DNA from: Nonomuraea polychroma
GTDB lineage: Bacteria > Actinomycetota > Actinomycetes > Streptosporangiales > Streptosporangiaceae
Direction of reading: 5' to 3'
Assembly (NCBI RefSeq): GCF_004011505.1
Contig: NZ_SAUN01000001.1
Location: 3,782,001-3,846,000, forward strand
Length of the DNA stretch: 64,000 nucleotides
In this document: in pieces, positions 27,966-38,194 of the stretch
Layout of the letters: every line of letters starts with the position of its first letter
Position numbering within the stretch: the stretch's first letter is position 1
Made by a program: the position numbers and the translations under genes
Notes under the pieces: model-generated
What the model was told of the DNA's origin: nothing
Seen by the model: the letters and a program-made list of their open reading frames with translations, nothing else
Database searches by the model: none

Positions 27966-28640
27966 GCCTCCGCCCCGACCGGCTCGCCAAGCAGCAGCAG
28001 GTATCCGTCCTCCACCGTCGGCGTGGCAGGCGCCGCGCCCGGCGGACGGTCTCCCAGAGTGCGGTAGCGGCCATCCGCGGTCCGCCAGAACAAGCGGGAA
28101 TCGGAGGGAGACGCATCGGAGATCCACACTTGGCTGGACGCGACGGCGGCGAGCTCACGCGGAGTTCCCTGGAACACCGCGCGCCCGCCGTTCATCACGA
28201 TCACGCGCTCGCACAGAGCGGCCACGTCCTCGGTCTGGTGGGTGGAAAGCAGCACGGTACAGCTCTCGCCGAGCCGGGAGACCAGCGCCCGAAACCGCAT
28301 ACGTTGTTCGGGGTCCAGGCCGACCGTGGGCTCGTCCAGGATGAGCAGATCGGGCTCGCCGAGCAGCGCCTGGGCCAGGGCCAGACGCTGCTTCATGCCA
28401 CCGGACAGCTTGCGGACCTTCGTTCTGGCACGGTCGATCAGGTCGACCTCCGCGAGGACCCGCCGCACCTCCCGATGGCGTTCGCGCCGATCCGTCAGCT
28501 CCTTGAGGATCGCCACGTACTCGACCAGCTCGAAGAGCGTGAAGTGAGGGTAGAAGCCTGGGGCCTGCGGGAGGTATCCCAGGCGGCGGCGCAGGTCGGT
28601 GCGCTGGCCCGGATCCGCGAACCACCGAGCCGCGTTCGAC
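27962..28640 (-). pseudogene. ABC transporter ATPase, 5'-truncated by Tn3 debris
   Basis: The visible part runs from about DPGQRTDLRRRLGYLPQAPG (Q-loop region) through the signature KLSGGMKQRLALAQALLGEP, Walker B DLLILDEPTVGLDPEQRMRF and the H-loop LLSTHQTEDVAAL. Walker A and the first 60-70 residues are missing: at about 28615-28645 the sequence switches into the Tn3 transposase fragment. Internal ATGs could produce a protein without an ATP-binding loop, which would not hydrolyse ATP. The gene overlaps the membrane gene that follows. Confidence 0.85.
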
Positions 28641-30465
28641 GTGCCAGTACACCAAGATGCCGCGGCCGCCGTAGCGGGAGTGCCACTCGGTGAACAGGTT
28701 TTGGTCCCACGCGCGGAAGTGGGTGGAGTCGGAGGCGACCGCGGTCGAGCCTTGCCCCCACAGGCCGGTGTCGCGGGCGGCGAAGGTGGCGTTGGCGATC
28801 TCGACCGCGATGGTGCGGGCCACCTCCGGGGTCAGGTAGCGGCGGCGGACGTAGCGCAGGTCTTCCTCGCTGTGGGCGTGCACGCCGGAGATCATCTGTC
28901 GGATGCCGCAGTTGGTGCCGTAGGCGTAGATGACCAGCATGAGCCGTTCGGCGAGCACCTCGGGGCTCATGTGGCCGGTGCCGGTCGCTGCGGTCACCTT
29001 GGCCAGGCAGCCGGTGCGCAGGATCGCCTCCTTGAGGATGTCGATCAGCGGGACCGCGCTCCACTGGCGGGCCACCTCGTTCTTGATCCGGCGCAGGTTC
29101 CGCGGTTCGTCGGCGGCCTCGATCGGCGTCAGCTTGATCGCCCCAGCCTTGCGATCGCTGATCTCCAGCCACTTTAGGGAGGGCAGCGCGTCGTTCAGCT
29201 CGGTCAGGGCGGTGGTCATCTCCTCGCGAAGGGTGTCGCAGAACTCTGTCGCATCCAGGGGCTTGCGCAGCTCGCGGTAGTGCTCGGCGCAGCGTGCCTC
29301 GAAGTCGGTGGGCAGGTCCTCGTCCGGGTTGCGCCACCGGTCGGCGCCGACGACCCAGATCTCCTTGCAGCGCAGTTGCTCCCGCAGGGTCTGAAAGGTG
29401 GCCACCTCGTACACCATGCGCGCCACGCGGCGTAGGCCGCGGGTGTCGGTGCGGTAGACCAGGTCGGCCCAGTCCTTGAGTGTGCCCTTGTGCTCGGGCG
29501 TGGTCTCGCCGAGCGGGTAGTAGGTGGTGTTGCCGGCGTTGGCGTAGCGCTTGACCAGCTTGAGCGCGTCGATGACGGGCTGGTGGGCGGTGTTGTTGGA
29601 GCGGAACTCCAGGACCTCCAGCAGCTCGATCAGGCCGCGCCGGTAGTGGTTGGTGTAGGAGGCCTTCAATGTGGTCTGCACGGTGCGCCGGTAGACCGGG
29701 CCCTTGGTCTTGAACTCGTGCACCAGCTCGCGCAGCGTCTGTTCGCCGCCGCGCACCGCGGGGAAGACGACCTCGCGCACCGTGCCGTCCGGACTGGTCA
29801 ACGAGGCGTCGGCGATGGTGAACAGGAGGTTCTCCTTGCCTGAGACCCGCTTGAAGGCGTTGACGAGTTCCTCGGTGACCTTGCGTTCGGCGCGGGCGCC
29901 TACCCGGTGCACGGTGGCGATCAGCAGGTCGACCAGGTTGTCGGTGACCTCGCGCTCCCGCTCGGCCAGCAGCGCCGCCAGCAGGGTAACGGTGGCCTCC
30001 GGCATCGTACGGGCCCGCGTGCGCAGGTGCGAGGGCGATTCCACCGCGGCCCGGAACCGCCATCCGGCCAGCACCTTCGGTGCCACGTCGGCGAACAGGC
30101 TGGCGGGTAAGCCGACGACTCGGATGGCGTTGAGCTTGCGGATCTCGGTGAGCATGGAGTCCAGGCTCACGTTGCCCGGGATCGCCTTGATCAGCGACAA
30201 GACCGAGCCTTGGTCTTCGTCCAGGTCGTCCTCGCGCTCTTGCTCCTCGGCCTCCTGGGCCTGTTCGGAGGCGACCAGGGCGAGGAGGCGGGCCGTCTTC
30301 TCGGCGTCCAGTCGTGCCGCGATCCGGGCGAACCAGGTCTGTTCGGCGTTGTGCAGCGCCGAGCGGACCATTCTGGTGACCTGGCCGGGTGAGGGCGGCT
30401 CGATCCGCTCGGCCCGGCACTGCTTGAGCAGTTCCTCGCGCACCCGCTCTGGTTGCCGCTCAGCG
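28620..30465 (-). pseudogene. Tn3-family TnpA fragment, first
   Basis: About 600 codons of a Tn3-type transposase are open: RMVRSALHNAEQTWFARIAA, LSLIKAIPGNVSLDSMLTEI, RRGLIELLEVLEFRSNNTAH, and near the end VASDSTHFRAWDQNLFTEWH with the first catalytic Asp, then YGGRGILVYWHVER. It is cut there, so the other catalytic residues are lost. The N-terminal 120 or so residues are also missing. The fragment joins a truncated ABC ATPase at one side and a second, opposite TnpA fragment at the other. Confidence 0.85.
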
Positions 30466-32035
30466 TGTGCGACGTTGACGGCCACCAGTCGATCAGCTTG
30501 TCGCCGTCGGTGCTGGCGGCCATCGACTTCCAGGGCGCGCAAGCCCGCTGATGCGGCCGAGGCGATCGAGCAGGGCAAGGAGGAGCTGCACACCGCGCTG
30601 GTGCAGCTGGACCAGACGCTGGCCCAGGCGCTGCCGGACGACACCGGCGCGGTCCGGCTCGATGACGACGACAAGCTCGTCATCCCGCCGCTGTCGGCCG
30701 AGGACATGCCGGGCGAGGCCAAGGAGCTGAGGGCGGAGCTGGCCGGGATGCTGCCGTTCGCGCCGATCGCCTCCCTGCTGATCGAGCTGGACGTGCGCAC
30801 GCACTTCCTGGACTGCTTCACTCACGCCGGCGGGCGCAAGCAGGCCCGCTCGGTCGATCTCAAGCGCAACATCCTCAGCGTGCTCATTGCCAACGCCACG
30901 AATCTGGGGTTGTCCAGGATGGCGGAGGCCTGCGGCATCCCCTACGACGTGCTGCGCTGGACGCAGGAGTGGTATGTGCGGGAGGAGACGCTGCGCGAGG
31001 CCAACACCTGCATCGTCAACCATCACCACGGACTGGACCTGTCACAGGTGTTCCGCGGCGGCACGATGTCGAGCTCGGACGGGCAGCGTTTCCCGGTCCG
31101 CGGCAAGAGCACGACCGCCCGGGACCTGACCATCCACGGCGGCCAGGTGCTGTCCACCTACACGCACGTGTCCGACCAGCACTCCACCTTCGGAACCAAG
31201 ATCATCGTGCCGAGCGCCCGCGAGGCGCACTTCGTGCTGGACGACTTCCTAGGCAACGCCACCGATCTGCCCCTGTTCGAACACGCGACCGATACCCACG
31301 GCGTCACCCTGATCAACTTTGCCCTGTTCGACCTGGTGGGCAAGCTGCTATCCCCGCGCATCCGCGACCTCGGCAAGATCACTCTGATCCAGAACGAGAC
31401 GCCCACCGAGACAGTCAAGCGATATCCACACGCCGGACCGCTGCTGAGCAGCCCGCTGGAACGAAGGCCTCATCACCGAGTGCTGGCCCGACCTGCTACG
31501 CATGGCCGGATCGCTGAAGTACGGCCAGGCCACCGCCTCGCTGGTGGTGGGCAAATGGTCGGCCGCCTCCCGGCAGAACACCCTGACCGCAGCGCTCAAG
31601 GAATGGGGCATGCTGCGCCGCACCCTGCACGCGGCGAAGTACCTGTCGGACCCGGCCTACCGGCGCAAGATCGCCCGCCAGCTCAACAAAGGCGAGAGCC
31701 TGCACGCGCTGCGCCGCGACCTGCACTACGCCCAACAGGGCGCCATCACGAAACCGGCCCTGGCCGACCAGACCGACCAGGCATGGTGTTTGACCGTATT
31801 GACCAACTCTGTCATCACCTGGACGACCGAGTACTACTCGCTCGCCGTGCGGCAACTACGGGCAGCCGGCCGGGACGTCCCTGACGAACTGCTGGCCCAC
31901 ATCTCCCCGGCGCACAGCGAGAACATCAACTTCTTCGGCCTGATCACCGTGGACGTCGAGGCGGAGCTGGCCAAACTGGACGGCGGCGGCTGGAGACCGC
32001 TGCGCCCGGCGGTGGCGGACCTGGATCGGATGTGA
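30466..32035 (+). pseudogene. Tn3-family TnpA fragment, second, frameshifted
   Basis: The plus strand encodes the second half of a different Tn3-family TnpA: ELRAELAGMLPFAPIASLLI, LKRNILSVLIANATNLGLSR, TMSSSDGQRFPVRGKSTTAR with a catalytic Asp, THVSDQHSTFGTKIIVPSAR, and after a frameshift near 31440-31460 WNEGLITECWPDLLRMAGSL, KYGQATASLVVGKWSAASRQ and the C-terminal YYSLAVRQLRAAG. The N-terminal half is absent. It lies head to head with the first fragment. Confidence 0.85.
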
Positions 32036-32185
32036 CCTCCGCTTCCGTGCGGCCCTTTCGCGGAGCCGACGGGCTGCCCGCACAGGGAGGCGCGAGGTGC
32101 ATGCCGGGAGGTGAAGGAGCGTGGGAGGAGCAGCGGCGCCGTGGCCCCGTGCCTACGGCGTCGTGATTTACGGTAGGAAGGCATC

Positions 32186-32875
32186 GTGACTGACGATCAG
32201 CAGCGTGGCAGTCGATGGCAGGACCGCCCACGTGTGACGCGTCCCGTAGAGATCCTGGTGAGCTCCCTGGTGGTCGGAGCGGGATTCGGCGTGGCAACCT
32301 CCCTCGTGAACGCCCTCTCCCACAGCTACGCCGACCTTGAAAACCATGCCTATACCACCACCGGGTGGTCAATCGCGGAAATCATGAGCGTGCTGCTCGA
32401 CTCCGGCTGGGCGTGGGCGGGTTTGGCGGTCGCAGTGGGGTGGCTGGTCACACGCGCCAGAGAGAGCAGCCCTGCAGCGCTAGCGCTGGGCGGTGCTACC
32501 GCTGGCGCACTGGTCCTGCTTGCCGCCACGGTCGCCTACAGCATCGTGGACACCATCCGTAGCGGTGGGCTGCTGCCTTGGTACGAGTTCGAATGGCCCT
32601 GGTTGTTCGCCAGTGTTGTCTTCGGAGCCCCCTTGGGTGCTGTTGGCGCGTGCGTCAAGCGATCGGGAGCGATCGGTTTGCTCGCACGATTGACCGTGCC
32701 GGTCGGCGCCGCCGTACAGATGGTCGTGCTCCCGCCTGGCAGGAACGAGGTGGTCGAGACCATAGGGAGGACGATCGTATGGACAGCGGCTACCGCGAGT
32801 ATCGGCTCAATCGTCGTCTTTTTCCTCCTCGTGGAGCGACGTCGGCGCTCTCTGGCAGCTGCGGAGTCGCCGTAA
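32186..32875 (+). CDS. Hypothetical membrane protein
   Basis: A 229-residue protein with five to six hydrophobic segments (ILVSSLVVGAGFGVATSLVN, WAWAGLAVAVGWLVTRARES, ATAGALVLLAATVAYSIVDT, WPWLFASVVFGAPLGAVGAC, LLARLTVPVGAAVQMVVLPP, TIVWTAATASIGSIVVFFLL). It starts at GTG 32186. I recognise no family. It stands alone between Tn3 debris and a convergent sigma-factor operon. Confidence 0.7.
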   Translation: MTDDQQRGSRWQDRPRVTRPVEILVSSLVVGAGFGVATSLVNALSHSYADLENHAYTTTGWSIAEIMSVLLDSGWAWAGLAVAVGWLVTRARESSPAALALGGATAGALVLLAATVAYSIVDTIRSGGLLPWYEFEWPWLFASVVFGAPLGAVGACVKRSGAIGLLARLTVPVGAAVQMVVLPPGRNEVVETIGRTIVWTAATASIGSIVVFFLLVERRRRSLAAAESP

Positions 32876-32969
32876 GGCTTATGCGCACTATTCCTTGTCG
32901 CTCATCTCACAGGCGGGGGCGAGGACCGAACCAAGGCATTGTCCCCGACCCCCACCCGTCAAGGGCTGG

Positions 32970-34136
32970 TTACCAGGCCGCATGGATCTCTGGTAGGAAT
33001 CCCAGGGCATCAGGAGATCCGAGGGGGATCAAGGACGTGACCCGTCCGTCGTCGACCCTGCTCAGTGGAGCGAAGTTCCCCGCGAGCAGCAGATGGTTCC
33101 CGGTGCCGTCGTAACGGATCAGGTTCCAGCGCGCGATGCTGTTGCCGTCGTGGCTTCTGCTCACCAGAGTGCGGATCTTGCGTCCGTCCGGGACGGAGTA
33201 CTCGTCTATGGTGTAGCGATGCGGTTGCCGGCCGTCGGCCAGTTGGATGTGGCCGATCAGCATGCTGCGTCCGTCCGGGTGGATCGTCGAGGCGGTGGCA
33301 TCGTTTCCTGGAGCTATGACCTGACTGGTCGCGAGGGTGGTGCCGGAGGCGGTCGTGTCCAGAACCCGAGCCTCAGATTTGACCACCAGACCGAGCGTGC
33401 GACGATCGGCCGCCCAGGAAAGGCTCTGGATCTGCTCTGCGTTGGTCGTCCATGTTCGTGTCGTTCCCGCGGGCAGATCGACGACCGTGAGCTGGGCCCC
33501 GGGGCAGAAGCGCAACGTTTTCCCTTGACCGCACACCTTGCCATCGAGGCTGTAGGCAAGTCGAGTGCCGTCACTGGTAACGGCAAGGGAGCTCGCTGTC
33601 GTACCGAACACCTCAGGGATCACGTCCCGAACCAACTCGACTGGTTTGCCTTGTTCATCGACCCGAGCCCGGTAGAACCTCGTGCTGCTTACCTGAGTTT
33701 CGCGGGACCGCACGCTCTGGGCGACATAGAAGGTCTCACCATCTCCGGCGCCCGCGAGCAGGTATCCGCCGGGCTCCCGGAAGCTTCCCTCCGGGGTCGG
33801 GGGCAGACCGAGTCGACTCGCCACCTTCCCGTTGCGGGCGTCGTGGACCGTCACGCCGTCATTGCCGGCGATCAGCAGGAACCGCGGACCACCAAGGGTT
33901 TGCGTTGCAGGCCCGGTCGGGGTCGTTCCGCTTGTTCCGGCCACCAGGGCGGCGCCTGCGCCGATGACCACGACGACGAGCGCGGCCGCGAGCGGAATCG
34001 CCAGGGCGAACCGGCGCGTGGGAACGACGGTCTTTGTTCGCGCCGCCTGTTTGGCAGGGCGCAAGGTTTCCGGGCGGATCTGCTCGGCGTCGGCGGTGAG
34101 GGCATTCCGGAGCTGATCTTCGAGCCATGACGTCAT
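32970..34136 (-). CDS. Membrane-anchored beta-propeller-like protein coupled to SigE-family sigma factor
   Basis: A 388-residue protein. A short cytoplasmic N-terminus (MTSWLEDQLRNALTADAEQI) is followed by one transmembrane helix at about 45-70 (FALAIPLAAALVVVVIGAGA) and a large outer region of repeated WD40/TolB-like strands (LLIAGNDGVTVHDARNGKVA, SLAVTSDGTRLAYSLDGKVC, QSLSWAADRRTLGLVVKSEA). ATG 34136 overlaps the sigma-factor stop (ATGA). This topology and linkage suggest an anti-sigma-like signal-transducing partner, though no zinc-binding anti-sigma motif is seen. Confidence 0.75.
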   Translation of the reverse strand: MTSWLEDQLRNALTADAEQIRPETLRPAKQAARTKTVVPTRRFALAIPLAAALVVVVIGAGAALVAGTSGTTPTGPATQTLGGPRFLLIAGNDGVTVHDARNGKVASRLGLPPTPEGSFREPGGYLLAGAGDGETFYVAQSVRSRETQVSSTRFYRARVDEQGKPVELVRDVIPEVFGTTASSLAVTSDGTRLAYSLDGKVCGQGKTLRFCPGAQLTVVDLPAGTTRTWTTNAEQIQSLSWAADRRTLGLVVKSEARVLDTTASGTTLATSQVIAPGNDATASTIHPDGRSMLIGHIQLADGRQPHRYTIDEYSVPDGRKIRTLVSRSHDGNSIARWNLIRYDGTGNHLLLAGNFAPLSRVDDGRVTSLIPLGSPDALGFLPEIHAAW

Positions 34137-34708
34137 CGCTTTCCCTCCAGTTTGACGGTGAGTGCCTTCAGGGCTCGAAAGACGGTCGATTTCACCGTGC
34201 CACGGCTGATTCCCATGGCTTCGGCGATTTCTGCCTCGGACAGGTCGAGGTAGTAGCGCAACACCACAGCTTCTCGCTGGCGGCGGGGTAAGGCGCGTAC
34301 TGCCTCCGATACCTCCCGGCGCGTCTCGCCGAGCAGCGTGGCGGCCTCCGCCGACCGAAATGGCGTCTGCCGCTCGCCGGTGAACCTGCTCATGATGGAC
34401 CGGCGCCGGTGAACCATGCGGCATCCGTTCACCACACTCGCCCGAAGGTAGGGCAGTGCTCGATCATGGTGGGTCAACCGGCTCCATCGGCGGTGCAGTG
34501 CTGTGAAGGCGTCCTGGACGACGTCCTCGGCTGTTTCCTGATCGCCCACCAGCAGGAACGCCAACCGGACCAGGTGTAGCCGGTGAGTCAAGAACAGTTC
34601 GGCCACGACAGCCTCATCCATGGCCGCAGCAGGCGGCGCTCCCTGCGGCGGTGGCGCTGGTTCTTCCACCGCTCGTTGAATCGCGAATCGCATACCTCTT
34701 CCATGCAT
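34133..34708 (-). CDS. SigE-family ECF RNA polymerase sigma factor
   Basis: A 191-residue ECF sigma factor. Sigma-2 includes LFLTHRLHLVRLAFLLVGDQ and ETAEDVVQDAFTALHRRW; sigma-4 includes ALPRRQREAVVLRYYLDLSE and the recognition helix region IAEAMGISRGTVKSTVFRAL. The Y-L-R-A-S-V-V-N segment is the SigE-family (SigM-like) trademark of actinobacteria. ATG 34708 is used; ATG 34693 (MRFAIQ) is possible. The downstream coupled gene probably encodes its membrane partner. Confidence 0.92.
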   Translation of the reverse strand: MHGRGMRFAIQRAVEEPAPPPQGAPPAAAMDEAVVAELFLTHRLHLVRLAFLLVGDQETAEDVVQDAFTALHRRWSRLTHHDRALPYLRASVVNGCRMVHRRRSIMSRFTGERQTPFRSAEAATLLGETRREVSEAVRALPRRQREAVVLRYYLDLSEAEIAEAMGISRGTVKSTVFRALKALTVKLEGKR

Positions 34709-34958
34709 ACTCGCTGTCCAGGTTGCCTTGTGAGACGGAAGTCACATTTGCCGAAAAGCTGGTCCAGCAAAACTCAGGATCGCCCGGCGGCATCGCCCCA
34801 CGGCCGCGGAAAAATGGTCGAGTAGTTGGCCCTTCGGGCAGGTGATAGCGGAGCAGCGTTGGCAGGGCGTCCGACGACTCATGCAGCCTGGGCCTGACGA
34901 CCTTTCGCCGGGCCGATTCTCTTCAGGAAATGGCCCTTCCGTGAAGTAATCTGGCCGC

Positions 34959-36134
34959 ATGCCGTCCCCCAACCCCAGCTCGGCTACCCCGCCCGCCAGG
35001 CCGGATCGCGCCGAAATCACTTCACGAAAGGTGGTCGGGCTTCCCGAACGCCTCGATCCGGCCGACGACAGCCTCCCAGTCTGGACGGAGCACTACCTCG
35101 ATCTCGCCGTGCGTGGAGTCCGCTCAGCTGAGGTCACCGCCAAGATCTCCCGGCATCTGGAGCGCTTCGGTGCCTGGATCACGGGCGGCCTCGGGCATGA
35201 CCGGCTTTCGACCGTCACCCCGCGCGAGATCACCGCCTGGCGCGATCACCTGGCCACCGCCGGCAACCGCGGCCGCGACAAGTCGCCCGCGCCGATGGCG
35301 CCAGCGACTGTCAACAACCACCTCGCGCACCTGTCAGCGCTGTTCACCTGGATCACCGCGCACGCCCCCGAAGGGCTGCTGCGCAACGGCGACCCGACCA
35401 AGAAAGTCGCCCCATTGCCGCTGCCCGCCCCGCAGCCGCGAGCGCTGGCCGCCGCTCAGGTGCGCACCGTCAAGAACGTCGTGGACCGGATCGAGACCTT
35501 CCACGAGCTCAAGGGCCCCCGTCACCGCGGCGCCGCCACGCCCCGGGTGCACGCCCACGCCCGCCCGCTGCGCGACCGGGCCATCATCTACCTGCTGTTC
35601 GGCACTGGGCTGCGCCGCGCGGAGCTGGTCGGCCTGAACCTGGACCAACTGAAGCCGGCCGAACCCGAGCGGCTGCGCAAGGTCAAGAAGGCGCGCCTCG
35701 TTGGCGTGCGCGGCAAGGGCCGCACCAGCCGCACCGTCTTCCTTGGCCGCGACGCCCGCCAGGCCCTGGCCGACTACCTTGACCAGGAGCGGCCCGGCGA
35801 CGCCGCCGCCAGCACCGGCTCGGCCGCGCTGCTGCTGTCCGCCGCCTCCATCGCCGCCCGCCACCCCGACGGCCGCCTCTCGGCCCGCTCCATCAACGCC
35901 ATCGTCGGCGAGATCGGCCGCCTGCACGACGCCTAGATGCCCGACCCCGACCGCAAGCTCGGCACCCTCCGCCCGCACGACGCCCGCCACACCTTCGCCT
36001 ACGGTCTGTCGCAGGCCTCCGGCCACAACCGCGCCGAACTCGAGCGCCGCCTCGGCCACGCCAACGACCGCTACCTGCGCCTGTACACCAACCCACCCGA
36101 CGACATCGCCGCCGACTACGTCGAAGACCTATGA
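34959..36134 (+). pseudogene. Tyrosine recombinase (integrase) with internal amber codon
   Basis: Two in-frame segments, 34959-35936 and 35937-36134, together give a full 391-residue phage-type integrase. The N-terminal SAM-like DNA-binding part is at about 40-120 (WTEHYLDLAVRGVRSAEVTA). The first catalytic Arg is in IIYLLFGTGLRRAELVGLNL. The box II residues H-x-x-R are in LRPHDARHTFAYGLSQ and the nucleophilic Tyr in NDRYLRLYTNP. A TAG at 35934-35936, followed directly by ATG, separates Arg-I from the remaining active site. A GAG-to-TAG change would explain it. It is convergent with tniQ. Confidence 0.85.
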
Positions 36135-36259
36135 CCGCGAGACCTGGACACCCCAACACGACGAAAGCGTGGCAGGAATAGCGACGCTAACTGCGGCACG
36201 TCACAGCCAGGACCGTACGAACCGTAGCGGAAGTGATCGACAAACGGAGCCTGACGGCA

Positions 36260-37249
36260 TCAGTGCAGGTCAGCGAAATTCGACCAAAATTTCCCCGGGA
36301 CTACATGAACCCCGGGAATGATCCTCCCGTCCGCGGCCAGTTGCACTGCGGTGGCCGCCGCCTGCAGCATCGCTTCCTGACGCGACGGGCTCAGCCGCTC
36401 GTACGGCCGCCAGAGGTTCAGGCCCGCCCGGAACGGCAAGTCCACGGCGTCCCAGACCTGGTGCAGCATGGCGGCCGAGCCGGGGCCGGCCCGGGAGGCG
36501 ACCATGCTGACCTCGTCCAGCAGCGTACGCAGCAGACGCAGCCACTCCCCAACGTGCACCGTGCGCGAGGGCAGCGTGACGCTCCCGGTGGCGATGCCCT
36601 CGAAGGTGAGCCGATCCAGCGCGGCAACGGCGTCCGGGACCGGGCCGGGGGTCATCGGCTCGCCGTGGCGGTGGGCCCGGCGAACCTCGTGGACTCTTTC
36701 CAGACGGCATCCGTGTTCCGCGCAGCTGATCATGAGGGGGAGCGCGGCGAGCAGGAGGATGCCGCGGTCGGCTGGGCAGGTGGGGCAGACCCGTCGTGCC
36801 GTCCGCCACGGGCGGCTCCGCGCTGGCAGCCAGGGCACCCAGCGGTTGACGACGTGGTAACCGGCCCGGCCGGGTGCCAGTAGCACCGAGTCCTGCCGGA
36901 CGTAGGCAGAGAAGGCCTGCCAGCCGTCGGCGGGATTCAGGGTGTCGGCCAGCCACGGCACACACCCGGAGATCGTCATCCGGCGCAGCCGGCCTACCGC
37001 GACGCCGGTCCGCGCGGCGAGCGCGCGCAAGACGGCAGCGGGCACCTGGTAGTCAAGGTCCGCATCGCGTAGGCGCACGACGTCGAGCTGCGCTGACGCC
37101 GGGCCGAGGTTATGGGTCAGCAGCTGCTCGACCGACAGGCGGTACAGCCCGGCCAGACGGCCCAGCCAGGAGGTGAGCGCCTCGCCGGGGCCGGGCTCGG
37201 GGTGAACGGGCCAGCGGCGCACACCATTCGGCACAGGCGCGGACCTCAC
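36260..37249 (-). CDS. tniQ: TniQ-family transposition protein
   Basis: A 329-residue TniQ/TnsD-type protein. The N-terminal RRWPVHPEPGPGEALTSWLG and RLAGLYRLSVEQLL motif is diagnostic. Zinc-binding clusters follow (RRVCPTCPADRGILL and ISCAEHGCRLERV). These proteins direct target choice for the TniA/TniB transposase. It begins at GTG 37249, overlapping the tniB stop (GTGA), so the three genes are coupled. The frame is complete, but its partner tniB carries two lesions. Confidence 0.9.
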   Translation of the reverse strand: MRSAPVPNGVRRWPVHPEPGPGEALTSWLGRLAGLYRLSVEQLLTHNLGPASAQLDVVRLRDADLDYQVPAAVLRALAARTGVAVGRLRRMTISGCVPWLADTLNPADGWQAFSAYVRQDSVLLAPGRAGYHVVNRWVPWLPARSRPWRTARRVCPTCPADRGILLLAALPLMISCAEHGCRLERVHEVRRAHRHGEPMTPGPVPDAVAALDRLTFEGIATGSVTLPSRTVHVGEWLRLLRTLLDEVSMVASRAGPGSAAMLHQVWDAVDLPFRAGLNLWRPYERLSPSRQEAMLQAAATAVQLAADGRIIPGVHVVPGKFWSNFADLH

Positions 37250-38194
37250 ACCAGCTCGCGTTCGAACTTGCGGCGCCGCTCGGTCGGGCCGGCGTAGGAG
37301 GCCATGAGCAGGGTGCGCTGGTTGATGGCCTCCTCGCCGGACTCGATCGCCGCGACGGCGGCCTCGGTGAGCAGCGCGGCCAGCTCCCCGATGGTGCCCT
37401 CGCTGCGGGTCAGCAGGTAGTCGGTCATCTCCGGGGGTGGCCAGGTGGGAGGGGCGGCGCAGCGGGAAGGCGGCGGCGAAGCTGGCCAGCAGGGTGCTCG
37501 CCTCCCGGTCGGGCTGCCAGCGCGGCAGGACGAAGGGGGCGAAGCGGTTCTCCAGTTGGTCGTCGGAGCGGATCTCCAGGTAGGCGTCTCGGGTGCCGAC
37601 GCCGACCAGCGGGATCTTCAGTTCGTTGCCCAGGAAGCGCAGCAGGTTGAGGAACTCGCGGCGCGCCTCGCCGCGTCCGGCCAGCACGTTGTGCAGTTCG
37701 TCGATCATCAGCATGCGCGCGCCGGCCTGGCGCAGCAGCCGCACCGCGATCTGCTCCAGTTCGGCCAGCCGCTGGCGGGGGCGCAGCGGCGCGCCGAGCG
37801 CGGTCAGCAGCGCGGTGTAGAAGCGGGCCACGTGCGGGTCGGAGGGCATCTGCACCATCAGCACCGGGATCTCCTCCCGGTCCGAGTGCGAGGTCGGCGG
37901 GTGCAGGCGCCGGAACTTCTCCAGGATCATCGACTTGCCGTTGTTGGTCGGCCCGATCACCAGCAGGTTCGGCATCCGTTGCTTGGCCGGTCAGCCCAGC
38001 AACGTGTTCAGCTGGTCCAGTGCCTGCGTGGCGCGGGTGTAGCCGATCCACCGATCCGCTCGCACCCGGGCCAGCCGTTCGGCGGCGGGCAGCCGGGCCA
38101 CCGGCCGGGCGCTTTCATGCAGGTGCGACAGGTCCTCTGCCGGCCCCGGCTCCAGCTCGATCTCCGGCCCGGTCTTCGGTTCGCTGTTCACCAC
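37246..38194 (-). pseudogene. tniB: TniB AAA+ transposition ATPase, one nonsense and one frameshift
   Basis: The protein matches TniB over its length: RADRWIGYTRATQALDQLNT, Walker A VIGPTNNGKSMILEKFRRL, Walker B ARMLMIDELHNVLAGRGEAR, sensor region IPLVGVGTRDAYLEI, and C-terminal TDYLLTRSEGTIGELAALLT. A TGA at 37991-37993 interrupts it where Trp is expected (LNTLLG-stop-PAKQRMPNLL). A run of five G at 37433-37437 carries one base too many for the frame. ATG 37975 could restart translation and leave Walker A intact, but the frameshift would remain. Confidence 0.85.

Noticed and set aside
28155-30821. Single large protein joining ABC ATPase and transposase sequence on the minus strand
   Set aside because: The open frame across 28.6 kb reads the ATPase gene in the wrong frame; it is a chance fusion at a truncation junction.
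35934-35936. Pyrrolysine or programmed recoding at the integrase TAG
   Set aside because: No recoding signals or machinery are visible. A simple nonsense change explains it in a decaying element.
36260-37975. TniB-TniQ fusion protein
   Set aside because: The frame joins only because of the extra base in the G run. The normal TniB C-terminus is in the other frame and TniQ has its own GTG start.
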